Assembly (NCBI GenBank): GCA_001972305.1
Contig: BDDD01002679.1
Span: forward strand, 65,882 to 129,881
Direction: 5' to 3'
From: Cephalotus follicularis
Lineage: Eukaryota > Streptophyta > Magnoliopsida > Oxalidales > Cephalotaceae
Length of the DNA: 64,000 nt
This document shows, piece after piece, positions 54,277 to 64,000 of this stretch; the stretch's first letter is position 1, and each line of letters starts with the position of its first letter. The notes beneath the pieces are model-generated. The model ran no database searches, was not told the DNA's origin, and saw nothing but the letters and a program-made list of their open reading frames with translations. The position numbers and the translations under genes are program-made.

Positions 54277-56758
54277 TGTCACACCCCGATTTCCACATGA
54301 CATGCATATATGGTGATATCATATATAAATAATAATCCAGCATTCAATCGTTAAACAACATTCATAAATAAGCGAAAGCATTCCAAAAGCCGGATTATAA
54401 GGTTTTCCGCACGCAGCCCATACTACGTGCTTGAACATAATACATAAAAATCATCCTTTTACAGATAGGAAAAGCAAAATGACAACAACGGAGTGTGAGC
54501 GTTCATTTCAACACAAAACATCGTAAATAACAACCTTAACAAAATAGAAGCTCTCTAAAAGCTTCAACAGCACTTTCCGAACGCCTTTGCTTAATCTGAA
54601 AATTGTAGGGGTTAGCCGTTGTCCTCACTTGGCTAAGTAGGAAATAATGCATTATAAATAATATATAAATGTAAACATGTATGATAGTTTATTTGAAATG
54701 GTATATATAAATAAGTATTCCAATATATGTGAGCAATCATGCCAAGTGGCCATAGACAATAGAATTCAAGAATACCGCACAAGGGTACAATCAATCAATA
54801 CAGTGGTTTGGGTGTCACATGTCGCTAACTCCTAGCACCAACTGTGCACCACCTATCTATCACCCTACTCTCCGAAGATGATAGTCAGGTCAATTCTGCC
54901 GGAAATTAGCGGGCAGGTAACAGTCAGGATCTGCATTGCAGATAAGTGTGGTGGAAGCTCTAGCCAACTCCTAGCACCTAGGACCACTCCTTAGCCAGTG
55001 ATGTCTCCTATCACTCGACTAACGAAAATAACATAGACAATCAATTCAATCAATTCAATGACAATATTACATATACCTACAACATGCAATATAGCGGTAG
55101 TTTTCATTTTTAGAAAACATGACAATTCATTCAGTGGTTCTCTTGGAGAACTAAATGATAACAATACCTCTTGTAAAAGGAAATAGCAATTTGTATAACA
55201 ATAAGATTTTCTGTCTGAAATTCGTTATTAAAAATCATTATTTGTGCTTAAAGCATTAAGTTGATATGATCCTTAAAATTTATATAAAACAGTAGTAGTT
55301 ACTTAATAAACAGTAATGGCAGCAATACATAGATTGCTTAACAATATAACAGTTCAAGGATATTCACAACCACAACCAATTCAATCAATCAAGCAAGCAC
55401 TTCCACAATTACTATTCTAAAGCATCGACAGTTCTATTTAAGCGTCGACGGTTGTAGATTAAGCGTTGACACTGGACACACTATCAAAGTGTAAAGCGTC
55501 GACATTCTAAGCCTTACAATGCGATATTTACACACCAAAGCGTCGACTGTTTGAACCTAAGCGTCAGCGCTTCTGGCGTTCTTACAAATTTCCAGGAGCA
55601 ACAACAAAACAAAGCATGCATAACTTCATTTCAATCTCAGTCGAAATCAACATGCAATCAAATATCATCCATCACTACACATTATACATGTTATATGTTC
55701 AAAAACATGTCAAAACCCCTACCTCAAATGCTATCCCGGAATCAAATTGAGTTGATTCCTCTCTTTCAGTTCCAAGTTCTTCAACCTCCAACTCAACTCC
55801 CAATTTGCAGCAATTACTCTATATAGTTGCATGTTTATAGGTTTAGTTACCAAAACCAGTAAGTTTAAGTAGTTATCTAACCATGATAACATCAAAAATC
55901 GAATCAGAAACTTATAATCAATTTTCTAAGTTCCGTTTCCATTTCCTATCTAAATCCCAAAATTCAACCTCTAATCCCAGGATTATTATTCATAATTGTT
56001 TGTTAACAATGGATATGTGGTGCTAACATCAGGGCGCTATATTACTAACGACCTTAACAATATCAAGAAATTTCTGATTCGTTACCAATTCCAGGTGATG
56101 TTCCAAGTTCAACTTGAACTTCAAGCTCCTTCAACCTCTAGCAATTCTTCCAGCAATTGTCTAGATTGTCTCTCTATTCCTCGGTGTTTTCTAACGCTCA
56201 ATCAGCTCGTATATCAGTTGATATAAAGGCTCAAATTTGTGTCTTAATTTCATTAGTTAGACTAACTTTATTATGGACATTTCTCTCCCCTTCATGCATG
56301 CCTTCACTCTTTGTTTCTTTCTTACTTTTCTGCTGTGATTGTAGGTTGCAGGTGTGCAGGGATGGGGAGCACATGCAAGGCACTTAGTCAGGCTTTCCTT
56401 TGCATGGTTGCCACGTCCCTGGACACTTGGCTTGTGAGGAAACCATTCTGACGCCACTGTCCTATTCTAACAGACACGTATCACACTCCTAACACCGTGC
56501 AGAGCGTCTACAGTTTCTCTCAGGCGTTGACGGTTTATGCATCAAGACTCAGCATTCAACTGCATGCCCTGTCCACGTGTCTATGCTCAAAGCGTCAATG
56601 GTATGGCATTAGGCGTCGACAGTTTAGCACCATAACTTATTCTTTGCTTTTCATTTAAGAAATTCTTCCAATTTCATGCTAACCCAACATAAAATCTCAA
56701 AATGCATATTTTATTCATCGTTGTGCAATATACATTAATTGAAATTGCGGTTATTACA
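54277..56758 (-). repeat. 5' LTR of Gypsy F
   Basis: It matches 47058-49541. Just beyond its end on the minus strand, GCATGGTTAAGAGC occupies the place of the primer-binding site and resembles TGGTATCAGAGC with changes. Confidence 0.88.
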
Positions 56759-56763
56759 ATAAG

Positions 56764-58884
56764 CCATGAACAAATGAAATCATGAAAGCACAATAACAAG
56801 ACTTCAATGAAATAATCAGTAACTTAACAATAAAGTCCACTGAATGAATATCAAGTCAAGACAGAAATCAAATATATGAGAGTCACAATAAATCAAGAAT
56901 CTGATTAGCAAAATTCATGGATATAGTCATAAATCAACTAGCAAATATCAATACCAAATATGTGCCCAGAATGTCATAAAAATATAGAGGATGCTGGTAC
57001 CAATCATATCACTGCCTCATATCTGCCGCAAAATCACATAGCAATACTGTCTACTCTGCCGTCAAATCCCATGACGTCGTATCATATCATAACCGCTGCA
57101 GCAATAATATACATATAGACCAATAGGCTACAAGATGTGATCATCATCCATCATACGCCGATGCAGAGTTCCTATGGCTCATTAAAGAAATAGCATATAT
57201 AAATCTCGATTGAGGGGACGTCTTTATTTCATGGATCTGCCCTTGTCGGAATCACATAACAGAACCTCGACCGAGGCGACGTCGTTATTTCACGGATCTG
57301 CCCTCATCGAAAATCATATATACATCATCAAGTAGCCAACACGGTCAGAGGGATGAGGAAAGGAGCATCTGCTGCACTCACACTCAGCTTACCATCATAG
57401 ACAATAGTATGCCGCAGATCGAGGCAATGGACACCATGGGGAAGTTCCCACATAACACCCCACCATAGACTAATGGGCATGCTAAGGAGAGTTCTGCATC
57501 ATACATACCCTCACCCTAGACCGATGGTACATATCCACAATCCCGGTACCCAGCATCAGAATAAAACATGGTATAACAAATCACAATATCAGAAATGTGA
57601 GAAGGGGACCAAGTCACCGAGAGCATCGAGCACATACCCACTCAGAAATCACATCACAACAATGAATACAACAATCGGGATACAAATCCCTGATAATAGC
57701 ATAATTAACAAGAAACAGGGCACATATAGAATAATATGACTCTCAAATAATGAAAAGAGAAAGGGAATGTCCCACTCACTGTAACAATGCCAATAACCCC
57801 CGTGAATTAGTCCCTCTATACTCCGAATCGGCTACAGGATCCGCGTCTACAATGTCATTACATAATAGACTTAGAACTCATATGTTCAATGATTATAACA
57901 TGAAATGCAAAGAAATGTCTTAAATGCCATAAACTTGTCGATTCGACCAATATTGCATAGATTTCGTATATTTATGCCAAAAACTAACTTATTCTTCTAT
58001 ATATACTAAAAGTATTCAAATAAAACTACAATCTACTCAATCAAAGTCACGATTACGAAATATTGGCTTCAAATCCGTTTTTTCACAAAATCTGCTAAAA
58101 TCGTAAAACATTACCAAAAACAAGTCATATCGAAGTGAAACTTTTTAAATCATAATTAAAAGATCACAGTAGTCTGTCATTCAAAAATCAAGGGAAACCG
58201 ATAAGCTGAGCTATAGTCTCCTTTGCAAAGTCATTGTTGAACCGAGTTTTCCGCAAAAGCAATAGCTAACACCTTTTTACCATTTTTAAAATTCAATTGA
58301 GTTGAAACTTTGGGAAATGTGTTAATTCCTATCCAAGAGTCTACCACTGAAAAATAAATTCAAACGGATAAGCAGAGCTATATGCTCCATTGTAAAATCA
58401 CCGTTTCAAAATGATTTTAGCGTAACTTCGTACTTTTCGGTCCAAACCAAGTCTGTTTGGCACAAAACTTTACAGGCAACATTTAAACCTATCCTAAGGT
58501 CTACCATTAAAATTTCAAATTAATCGGACCACTTTAGGTCCTAAAGTGATTAAAACGCCATTTCGGCAACATGGAGGCAATGGATGCCGATATTAACCAA
58601 TAACTCAATTACCATCTATACAATACAAGGAAACCATCCTTAAAACATTAAGAATTCATCATCACATTACCACCCATTATCCAAAATTTCCCAAGAATTT
58701 AAAGAAGGATTAACCAATACAATTATCCTCAATTTACTATCACATTAACCTCACTGATTCCATAGCAAATCAACTCTTCCTTCCACTCTTCAAAATCTGT
58801 AAATTTAGTGAAGATAAAAAATCAATTAATGCCATAAAGCTTCAATTCTAGTCTAGTTATTAACAATTTCTATAAGTATAATTC
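56764..58884 (-). repeat. LTR-like sequence E, continued
   Basis: No coding is seen. This is the sequence into which Gypsy F and Gypsy D inserted. It includes a 61-base direct duplication at about 57205-57325 (ACCTCGA, GACGTC and GGATCTGCCCT blocks) and a 'CCCACTCACTGTAACAATGCC' block. Its continuation to the left is 46198-47057 and to the right 63847-64000. At least 2.9 kb long, it is probably a large LTR on the minus strand. Confidence 0.5.
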
Positions 58885-59500
58885 TGTAATACCCTGTTCG
58901 TTCGTAAATGTATTTTTACGGGTTCGTAAATATATATTTTACGGATTTTATATGTGTTTTCGGGCTTTTAATTTTGTTTAATTTTAAAAGTTCGGTTGCC
59001 CTATGATCGGGTTTATGTGAATTGTGCGGAATGATACCGGTCTGAAATTTGGGTATGTTATGCTATGTTGGGTTTTATAAATTCTTATTTTAATCCAAAA
59101 CTTATTTTATTAAAAACAAATTATTATTCTTTTAATTTTTATAATTCAAAATTCTTTTCATTATTAATTCATTTCATTATCAATTCTTTTTATTTCCTTT
59201 TCTTGTTTTATCCATTTCTCCCACTTTCTTCCTACTACCTTCCACCATCTCTTTCTTTCCAGCAATTCCCACTATCAAAGCCATGTTAGAATCTTCCTTT
59301 CTCATTACAAAATCCAGAAAAGTTAGCATTCCTTCCCACTTTTGTCAAATCTTGTCTCCCCCTTTCCCCATTTTTGAGTGTCATGGCCATTTTATATGAT
59401 ACCTCCATCATTCTTTCATGTCACATCCGAATCTGCCCCATTATTGTGCAAAAATCTACTGTGTAATTGTTTCTTCAAAGTTCAAGAGGTAATCTCAATC
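58885..59500 (+). repeat. 5' LTR part of Gypsy D
   Basis: Starts TGTAATACCCTGTTCG; AT-rich U3, then a pyrimidine-rich leader-like part (59200-59370). It passes into Gag near 59500 without a visible primer-binding site. Confidence 0.78.
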
Positions 59501-59509
59501 CTTAGTTGT

Positions 59510-60260
59510 TCTGAGGTGTGATGATCAGCAAAAGGTAAGATTGACGACTTACAAACTTGAAGGAGACGCCCAGAAATGGTGGAATATTCTGAATTCAGCT
59601 AAGGGTGGAGGTTATGCAGATGCTCTGTCTTGGTTTGGGTTCCGGGATGTCTTCTATCAGCAGTATTTCCCCACTGCTGATAAGGAGGCCTATGCTAGAG
59701 AGTTCGTAAATACCAGGCAGAAAGATGGAGAGACAGTTTCGGAGTTCTTGGCCCGTTTCACTAGATTGGCTGGGTTTGTTGGATCCGCGACTGGGTCAGC
59801 ATCTGAGCAAGCTGAAAAATTCAAGTGGAAGCTGCATTACCAGTTTCGGGGAAAGCTGATCAACTCTAGGTTTGCGGATGTAGCTGAGGTTGCCAATGCC
59901 GCGAAAAACATTGAGTTAGAGAGATTGGATTTTCAGGCAGCTTGTCTGGAAGGAGATAAGAAGCGGTATAGGAATGAACAAAGTTCGTGATAGCAGAACA
60001 AGGGTCAAGGCAGTTCATGGAACAGGGGCAGAGGAGGCAAACAACATACGAAAGATCACAAGCAGATTAAAGATGGAAATCAACAGCGTCAGCAAGGATA
60101 TGGCCAGAAAAATGCACAGGGAGCTGATGGGGGTAACCCCGAGGTTCAGATTGCTAGGTGTGATGCTTGTGATAGGTATCATCCGGTCGGTACCTGTTAT
60201 AAAGTCAGTGGAGATCGTTTTATATGTGGACAAATGGGACACTTCGCAAAGGATTGTCAG
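59510..60260 (+). CDS. Gypsy D Gag region with zinc knuckle
   Basis: 'YKLEGDAQKWWNILNSAKGG', 'FYQQYFPTADKEAYAREFVNTR', 'GETVSEFLARFTRLAGF' and 'FADVAEVANAAKNIELERLDF' give the capsid domain. After a Gln/Asn-rich stretch the knuckle region has 'CDRYHPVGTC' and 'ICGQMGHFAKDC'. It is closely related to the Gag of element A (23244-24380), including the same domain order. Confidence 0.82.
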
Positions 60261-60263
60261 GAT

Positions 60264-61073
60264 CCTCCTGCTAAGGAAAGGAAGGGTAATGGTACAAATG
60301 CTGGGCAGCGCAACGTGGGAGGCCGAGTCTTTGCAATTACGGGTCATCAGGCAGCTAATGCTCAAGGTACGGTTTCGGGTTTTGTCTCTGTTGGTAACCG
60401 TAGAGCTTATGTGTTATATGATACTGGATCGACACACTCGGTTGTGGCGAGGTCTTTTGTTCAGCATCTTGGGATGCCTTCGCAATTGTTTGATCCAGCT
60501 TTGGTTCTTTCTACCCCTTTGGGAACATCTGTTGTGATATCTGAGTGTTTTTATGCTTGTCCTATTGTTTTTGATGATCGGATTCGTGATGCGAATCTTT
60601 TTCCTATGGATATGTACGATTTTGATATGATTTTGGGGATGGATTGGTTGGAGCGCCATCGGGCTACGATTGATTGCCATGCTCGGAGGGTTCTGTTCGG
60701 AGATGTGGATCGACCTGATTTTATTTATCAGGGTTCACGGGATATGAAAGATGTTAAGGTTATATCTGTTATGAAATCTCAGAAGTTAGTAGCTAAGGGC
60801 GCCGAAGGGTTTCTAGCTGTGGTGAAGGATGTCTCAAGGGACGAGTCTCGCCTTGAAGATTATCCTATGGTTAGAGAATTTTCTGATGTGTTTCCGGAGG
60901 AGTTACCGGGTTTGCCACCACAACGGGAAGTAGAGTTTACCATCGAACTTGATGAACGGGAGGCAAGTTTCGAGAAGCTGAAGAACGGTCTTGTGTCTGC
61001 ACCGATTTTCCGTTTACCGTCTGGGTCGGGAGGATACCAGATTTTCAGCGATGCTTCTAAGAAGGGTTTGTGA
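60264..61073 (+). CDS. Gypsy D protease region
   Basis: 'GGRVFAITGHQAANAQG' precedes protease 'RAYVLYDTGSTHSVVARSF' (D-T-G) and 'FDMILGMDWLERHRATIDC'. 'GFLAVVKDVSRDESRLEDYPMVREF' (in part) and 'FPEELPGLPPQREVEFTIEL' lead toward pol. The end, 'IFSDASKKGL', is the first strand of RNase H. Fossil. Confidence 0.83.
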   Translation, partial: PPAKERKGNGTNAGQRNVGGRVFAITGHQAANAQGTVSGFVSVGNRRAYVLYDTGSTHSVVARSFVQHLGMPSQLFDPALVLSTPLGTSVVISECFYACPIVFDDRIRDANLFPMDMYDFDMILGMDWLERHRATIDCHARRVLFGDVDRPDFIYQGSRDMKDVKVISVMKSQKLVAKGAEGFLAVVKDVSRDESRLEDYPMVREFSDVFPEELPGLPPQREVEFTIELDEREASFEKLKNGLVSAPIFRLPSGSGGYQIFSDASKKGL

Positions 61074-61082
61074 TGTGTTCTG

Positions 61083-61757
61083 ATGCAGCACGGTCATGTG
61101 ATAGCTTATGCTTCGAGACAGTTGAAGCCTTATGAGGTAAATTACCCTACGCATGATCTCGAGTTGGCGGCAGTTGTGTTTGCACTGAAGATTTGGAGGC
61201 ACTACTTGTATGGAGAAACTTGTGACGTCTTTACCGATCATAAGAGTCTCAAGTATATCTTCACGCAAAAGGAGTTGAATATGCGTCAGAGACGTTGGTT
61301 GGAGCTTTTGAAAGATTACGATCTTAATATTCAGTACCACCCTGGTAAAGCAAACGTGGTAGCTGATGCTCTGAGTAGGAAGAGTTCTGGGAGTGTAGCG
61401 GCTTTGCTTACTCAGCCGCAGTTGATAGCTGATATGGAACGGATGGATTTGCATTTGTTTATTCGGGGTTCTGAAGGTTGTATTGCTGCGATGAATGTTG
61501 AACCTACTCTTATATCTCAAATTAAGGCAGCTCAGAATGATGACGGTGAGCTTTGGGCCTTGGTTCAGAATGTTGAAAAGGGTAAACAGTCAGAGTTCCG
61601 AGTGGATGAGCATGGAGTGATCTGGTTGGGTAGTCGGTTGTGTGTTCCGGCAGATGCTTCTATTAGAGATGCTGTCTTGTCTGAGGCACACAGTTCTCCG
61701 TTCTCTATACATCCGGGTTCTACAAAAATGTATAGGGACTTGAAGGAAAATTTCTAG
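61083..61757 (+). CDS. Gypsy D RNase H and H2C2 region
   Basis: '[20 protein letters not shown]', '[19 protein letters not shown]', '[24 protein letters not shown]' (in part) and '[17 protein letters not shown]' are RNase H; '[20 protein letters not shown]' starts the integrase zinc finger. Confidence 0.86.
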   Translation: MQHGHVIAYASRQLKPYEVNYPTHDLELAAVVFALKIWRHYLYGETCDVFTDHKSLKYIFTQKELNMRQRRWLELLKDYDLNIQYHPGKANVVADALSRKSSGSVAALLTQPQLIADMERMDLHLFIRGSEGCIAAMNVEPTLISQIKAAQNDDGELWALVQNVEKGKQSEFRVDEHGVIWLGSRLCVPADASIRDAVLSEAHSSPFSIHPGSTKMYRDLKENF

Positions 61758-61766
61758 TGGAGCGGA

Positions 61767-62369
61767 ATGAAAAACGATGTGGCGGAGTACGTTGGGAAGT
61801 GTTTGATCTGTCAGCAGGTAAAGATTGAACACCAGCGTGCTAGTGGTTTGTTACAGCCCTTGGAGGTTCCGGTATGGAAATGGGAAAGTATATTGATGGA
61901 CTTTGTTATGGGTTTGCCGAAAACTTTCAGAAGGCATGATGCTATCTGGGTAGTAGTGGATCGATTGACGAAATCGGCTCACTTCTTGGCTATCCGAGAA
62001 GACTTTTCGGTTGACCGTTTGGCTGAGGTGTTTCAGTAGGAGATTGTGAGACTGCATGGGACTCCGGTATCCATTGTTTCGGATAGGGATCCTCGTTTCA
62101 CTTCACGGTTTTGGAAAGGGTTTCAGAAAGCTTGGGGTACTAGGCTTAGTTACAATACAGCTTTTCATCCACAAACAGATGGGCATACTGAGAGGACCAT
62201 CCAGACATTAGAGGATATGTTAAGGTCTTGTGCTTTGGAGTGGACTGGGAGCTGGGATGAGTATTTGAGCTTGGTGGAGTTTGCCTACAATAACAGTTGG
62301 CATGCTAGTATTGGCATGGCTTCGTTTGAAGCTCTGTATGGGAGGAAATGTCGTGCTCCGACATGTTAG
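61767..62369 (+). CDS. Gypsy D integrase core
   Basis: '[21 protein letters not shown]', '[15 protein letters not shown]', '[17 protein letters not shown]', '[20 protein letters not shown]' and '[20 protein letters not shown]'. The three catalytic acidic residues are visible. Fossil element. Confidence 0.86.
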
Positions 62370-62408
62370 GACGAAGTTGGAGAGCGAGTTATCGAGGGAC
62401 CTGAGCTA

Positions 62409-62936
62409 GTGCAGATCACTACGAAGAAAGTGGCTATAGCAAGGGAGAGATTGAAAGCGGCTCAATCTCGACAGAAGAGTTATGCAGACAGACATCGGAG
62501 GGACTTGGAGTTCAAGATTGGTGAACATGTGTTCTTGAAAGTTTCACCTTGGAAAGGAGTCCGACGTTTTGGGCTGAAAGGAAAGTTGACTCTGCGGTTT
62601 ATCGGGCCTTTCGAAGTTCTGGAAAGGATAGGCGCGGTTACCTATCGGTTGGCTTTGCCTCCGCAGTTAGCACATGTCCATAATGTGTTCCACGTGTCTT
62701 TGCTGAGAGGTTATCAGTATCATCCCTTGCATGTGGTTCACTATCCGTTGGACAGTATTCGAGAGGATCTATCTTGTGACGAGGAGGCCGAGGCTATTTT
62801 GGATCGACAGGAACGGGTGACACGTAGCAAGACCGTTTCTTTTGTGAAAGTGCTGTGGAGGAATCATCCCGAACGTGAAGCTAGTTGGGAGCTAGAGGAG
62901 CATATTCGGGAGCGATATCCGCACTTGTTTGTTTAA
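62409..62936 (+). CDS. Gypsy D integrase C-terminus with chromodomain-like tail
   Basis: 'GEHVFLKVSPWKGVRRFGLKGK' and 'TYRLALPPQLAHVHNVFHVSLL' form the integrase C-terminal module. 'VLWRNHPEREASWELEEHIR' plus 'ERYPHLFV' is the chromodomain-like end typical of Tekay/Del elements. Confidence 0.85.
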   Translation: MQITTKKVAIARERLKAAQSRQKSYADRHRRDLEFKIGEHVFLKVSPWKGVRRFGLKGKLTLRFIGPFEVLERIGAVTYRLALPPQLAHVHNVFHVSLLRGYQYHPLHVVHYPLDSIREDLSCDEEAEAILDRQERVTRSKTVSFVKVLWRNHPEREASWELEEHIRERYPHLFV

Positions 62937-62990
62937 GATATGTTTGTTTTTGTGATTTCGGGACGAAATCTTTTTTTTAGGGGGGGTGGA

Positions 62991-63846
62991 TGTAATACCC
63001 TGTTCGTTCGTAAATGTATTTTTAAGGGTTCGTAAATATATATTTTACGGATTTTATATGTGTTTTCGGGCTTTTAATTTTGTTTAATTTTAAAAGTCCG
63101 GTTGCCCTATGATCGGGTTTATGTGAATTGTGGGAATTATACCGGTCCGAAATTTGGGTATGTTATGCTATGTTGGGTTTTATAAATTCTTATTTTAATC
63201 CAAAACTTATTTTATTAAAAACAAATGCGAGCCCCTTGCTACTATATGATATGTTATGGTTATTGGTGCTCAGTTTATGGAACCTATGTTTTGGAAAAGA
63301 TATGCCTTACGTTTTGAAAGTTATTGATCCTATGTTTTGGAAAAAGGTACACTTTATGGTTTTCAAAGTTATGAACTTTGTTTATCCGTTTTGTCGTGGG
63401 CATTTATAAAACATGTTGAAATTATATGATTGCTTAAGATTTCAGTTTTAATGTACTTATGGAAATTTTCCTGCTTTAAAAATATTATTTACTGTTTTAT
63501 ATTCTATATCTGTACTGAGGTTTGCTCAGCCGCGTTTTTGTTTCCATGCGGCAGGTTATCAGGAGCAAACGGGCAATGTGTGATGAGAGTGACTCCCATA
63601 TGTCTGAGGATCGTCTAGTAGCTGATCCTTTTATGTTATGTGGTCATAGTGGAACCCGATAATTAAACAATGTGTTATTTCAGTTTATGACTTTTGGATT
63701 TTTGATAAGTTTCAGTATGATCAGTTTTTATATGTTATGATTTAAACCATCACGTTTTTAATAAAGATGAACCTTTTAACATGTTATGATCTGTTTAGTT
63801 TTGGTATTATGCACAGTGGCGACTCCCACTGATCGGGGGTGTTACA
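62991..63846 (+). repeat. 3' LTR of Gypsy D
   Basis: TGTAATACCCTGTTCG to CGGGGGTGTTACA, 856 bases, preceded by the purine tract TTTAGGGGGGGTGGA. 'TGAGGTTTGCTCAGCCGCG' near 63518 matches the A-family LTR. Confidence 0.85.
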
Positions 63847-64000
63847 TATTCAATCTCCTCAACACTTGTTACACCTCGTGTCATATCTTTGGAAGTGACG
63901 TCTTATGGATACATTATATATGGGTGTATGGCCTTTATAATCTTATGAGTTTTGGAGATTTATTTTGGGCATACATTTATTTTGAACCAAGTTATCAAAT
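63847..64000 (-). repeat. LTR-like sequence E, right continuation
   Basis: The last 154 bases resume non-coding DNA after Gypsy D. No gene is seen. GTTACACCTCGTGTCATATC suggests further LTR sequence, but the window ends here. Confidence 0.35.

Larger units (their letters stand above)
47058..56758 (-). mobile_element. Gypsy F, Tekay-type chromovirus (fossil)
   Basis: Flanked by exact ATAAG at 47053-47057 and 56759-56763. LTRs are 2484 and 2482 bases, TGTAATAACCGC to GGGGTGTGACA on the minus strand. Order on the minus strand: 5' LTR, Gag, knuckle, protease, reverse transcriptase, RNase H, integrase, polypurine tract, 3' LTR. The LTRs differ by roughly 5% over 165 bases by eye, so it is probably somewhat older than Gypsy B. 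It is complete in parts but broken, with several breaks. Confidence 0.9.
58885..63846 (+). mobile_element. Gypsy D, Tekay-type chromovirus (fossil)
   Basis: LTRs begin TGTAATACCCTGTTCG and end CGGGGGTGTTACA. The flanks AATTC and TATTC match at four of five positions, an imperfect target duplication. Parts seen: 5' LTR, Gag, knuckle, protease, RNase H, integrase, chromodomain-like tail, purine tract and 3' LTR. The LTR starts differ by about 3% by eye. It is shorter than full-length relatives and broken in several places. Confidence 0.87.

Overview
The window looks like nuclear DNA of a flowering plant with a large, repeat-rich genome. It is AT-rich and made almost entirely of nested LTR retrotransposons: Ty1/Copia of the Sirevirus type and Ty3/Gypsy chromoviruses of the Tekay/Del type. 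It also holds one endogenous pararetrovirus fossil and one decayed PPR-family host gene. I found no intact host gene. The species cannot be named from the sequence alone.

Layout. 1-720 is a tandem repeat, followed by AT-rich DNA, a second small tandem repeat (2455-2730) and a PPR pseudogene (2855-3355, minus). 3374-10648 is Sirevirus-like element 1, with an envelope-like ORF between RT and the 3' LTR. 10649-12807 is an unassigned LTR-like stretch. 12808-41126 is a nest built on a Gypsy element here called A. Sirevirus-like element 2 inserted into one A LTR (5-bp target duplication AAACC), Gypsy element B inserted into Sirevirus 2 (AATAG), a 3.2-kb solo LTR called C inserted into the other A LTR (GAAAG), and an organelle-like piece with a tRNA-like start lies inside B. 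The two ends of Sirevirus 2 now lie on opposite strands, which points to an inversion of roughly 7 kb. 41127-44297 is a second, shorter family-B copy (B2). 44298-46197 is a caulimovirid fossil (minus) with its RNase H, a downstream ORF and a promoter carrying three TGACG motifs. From 46198 a large LTR-like sequence E, with a 5S-rRNA-derived internal-promoter segment, is interrupted by Gypsy F (47058-56758, minus, target duplication ATAAG) and Gypsy D (58885-63846, plus).

No operon or host pathway is present. Each retroelement supplies the usual parts: Gag packages RNA, protease cuts the polyprotein, reverse transcriptase and RNase H copy RNA into DNA, and integrase inserts it. All elements appear broken; I treat them as fossils.

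The most unusual pattern is a set of short palindromic arrays with a GTCGAC core. One form is built on CAGTCGACTG and the other on AAGCGTCGACGCTT. Each form occurs in both Copia and Gypsy LTRs here, and in both Sireviruses the same array recurs in the spacer before the envelope-like ORF. Divergence figures are by-eye estimates over short stretches, not computed.
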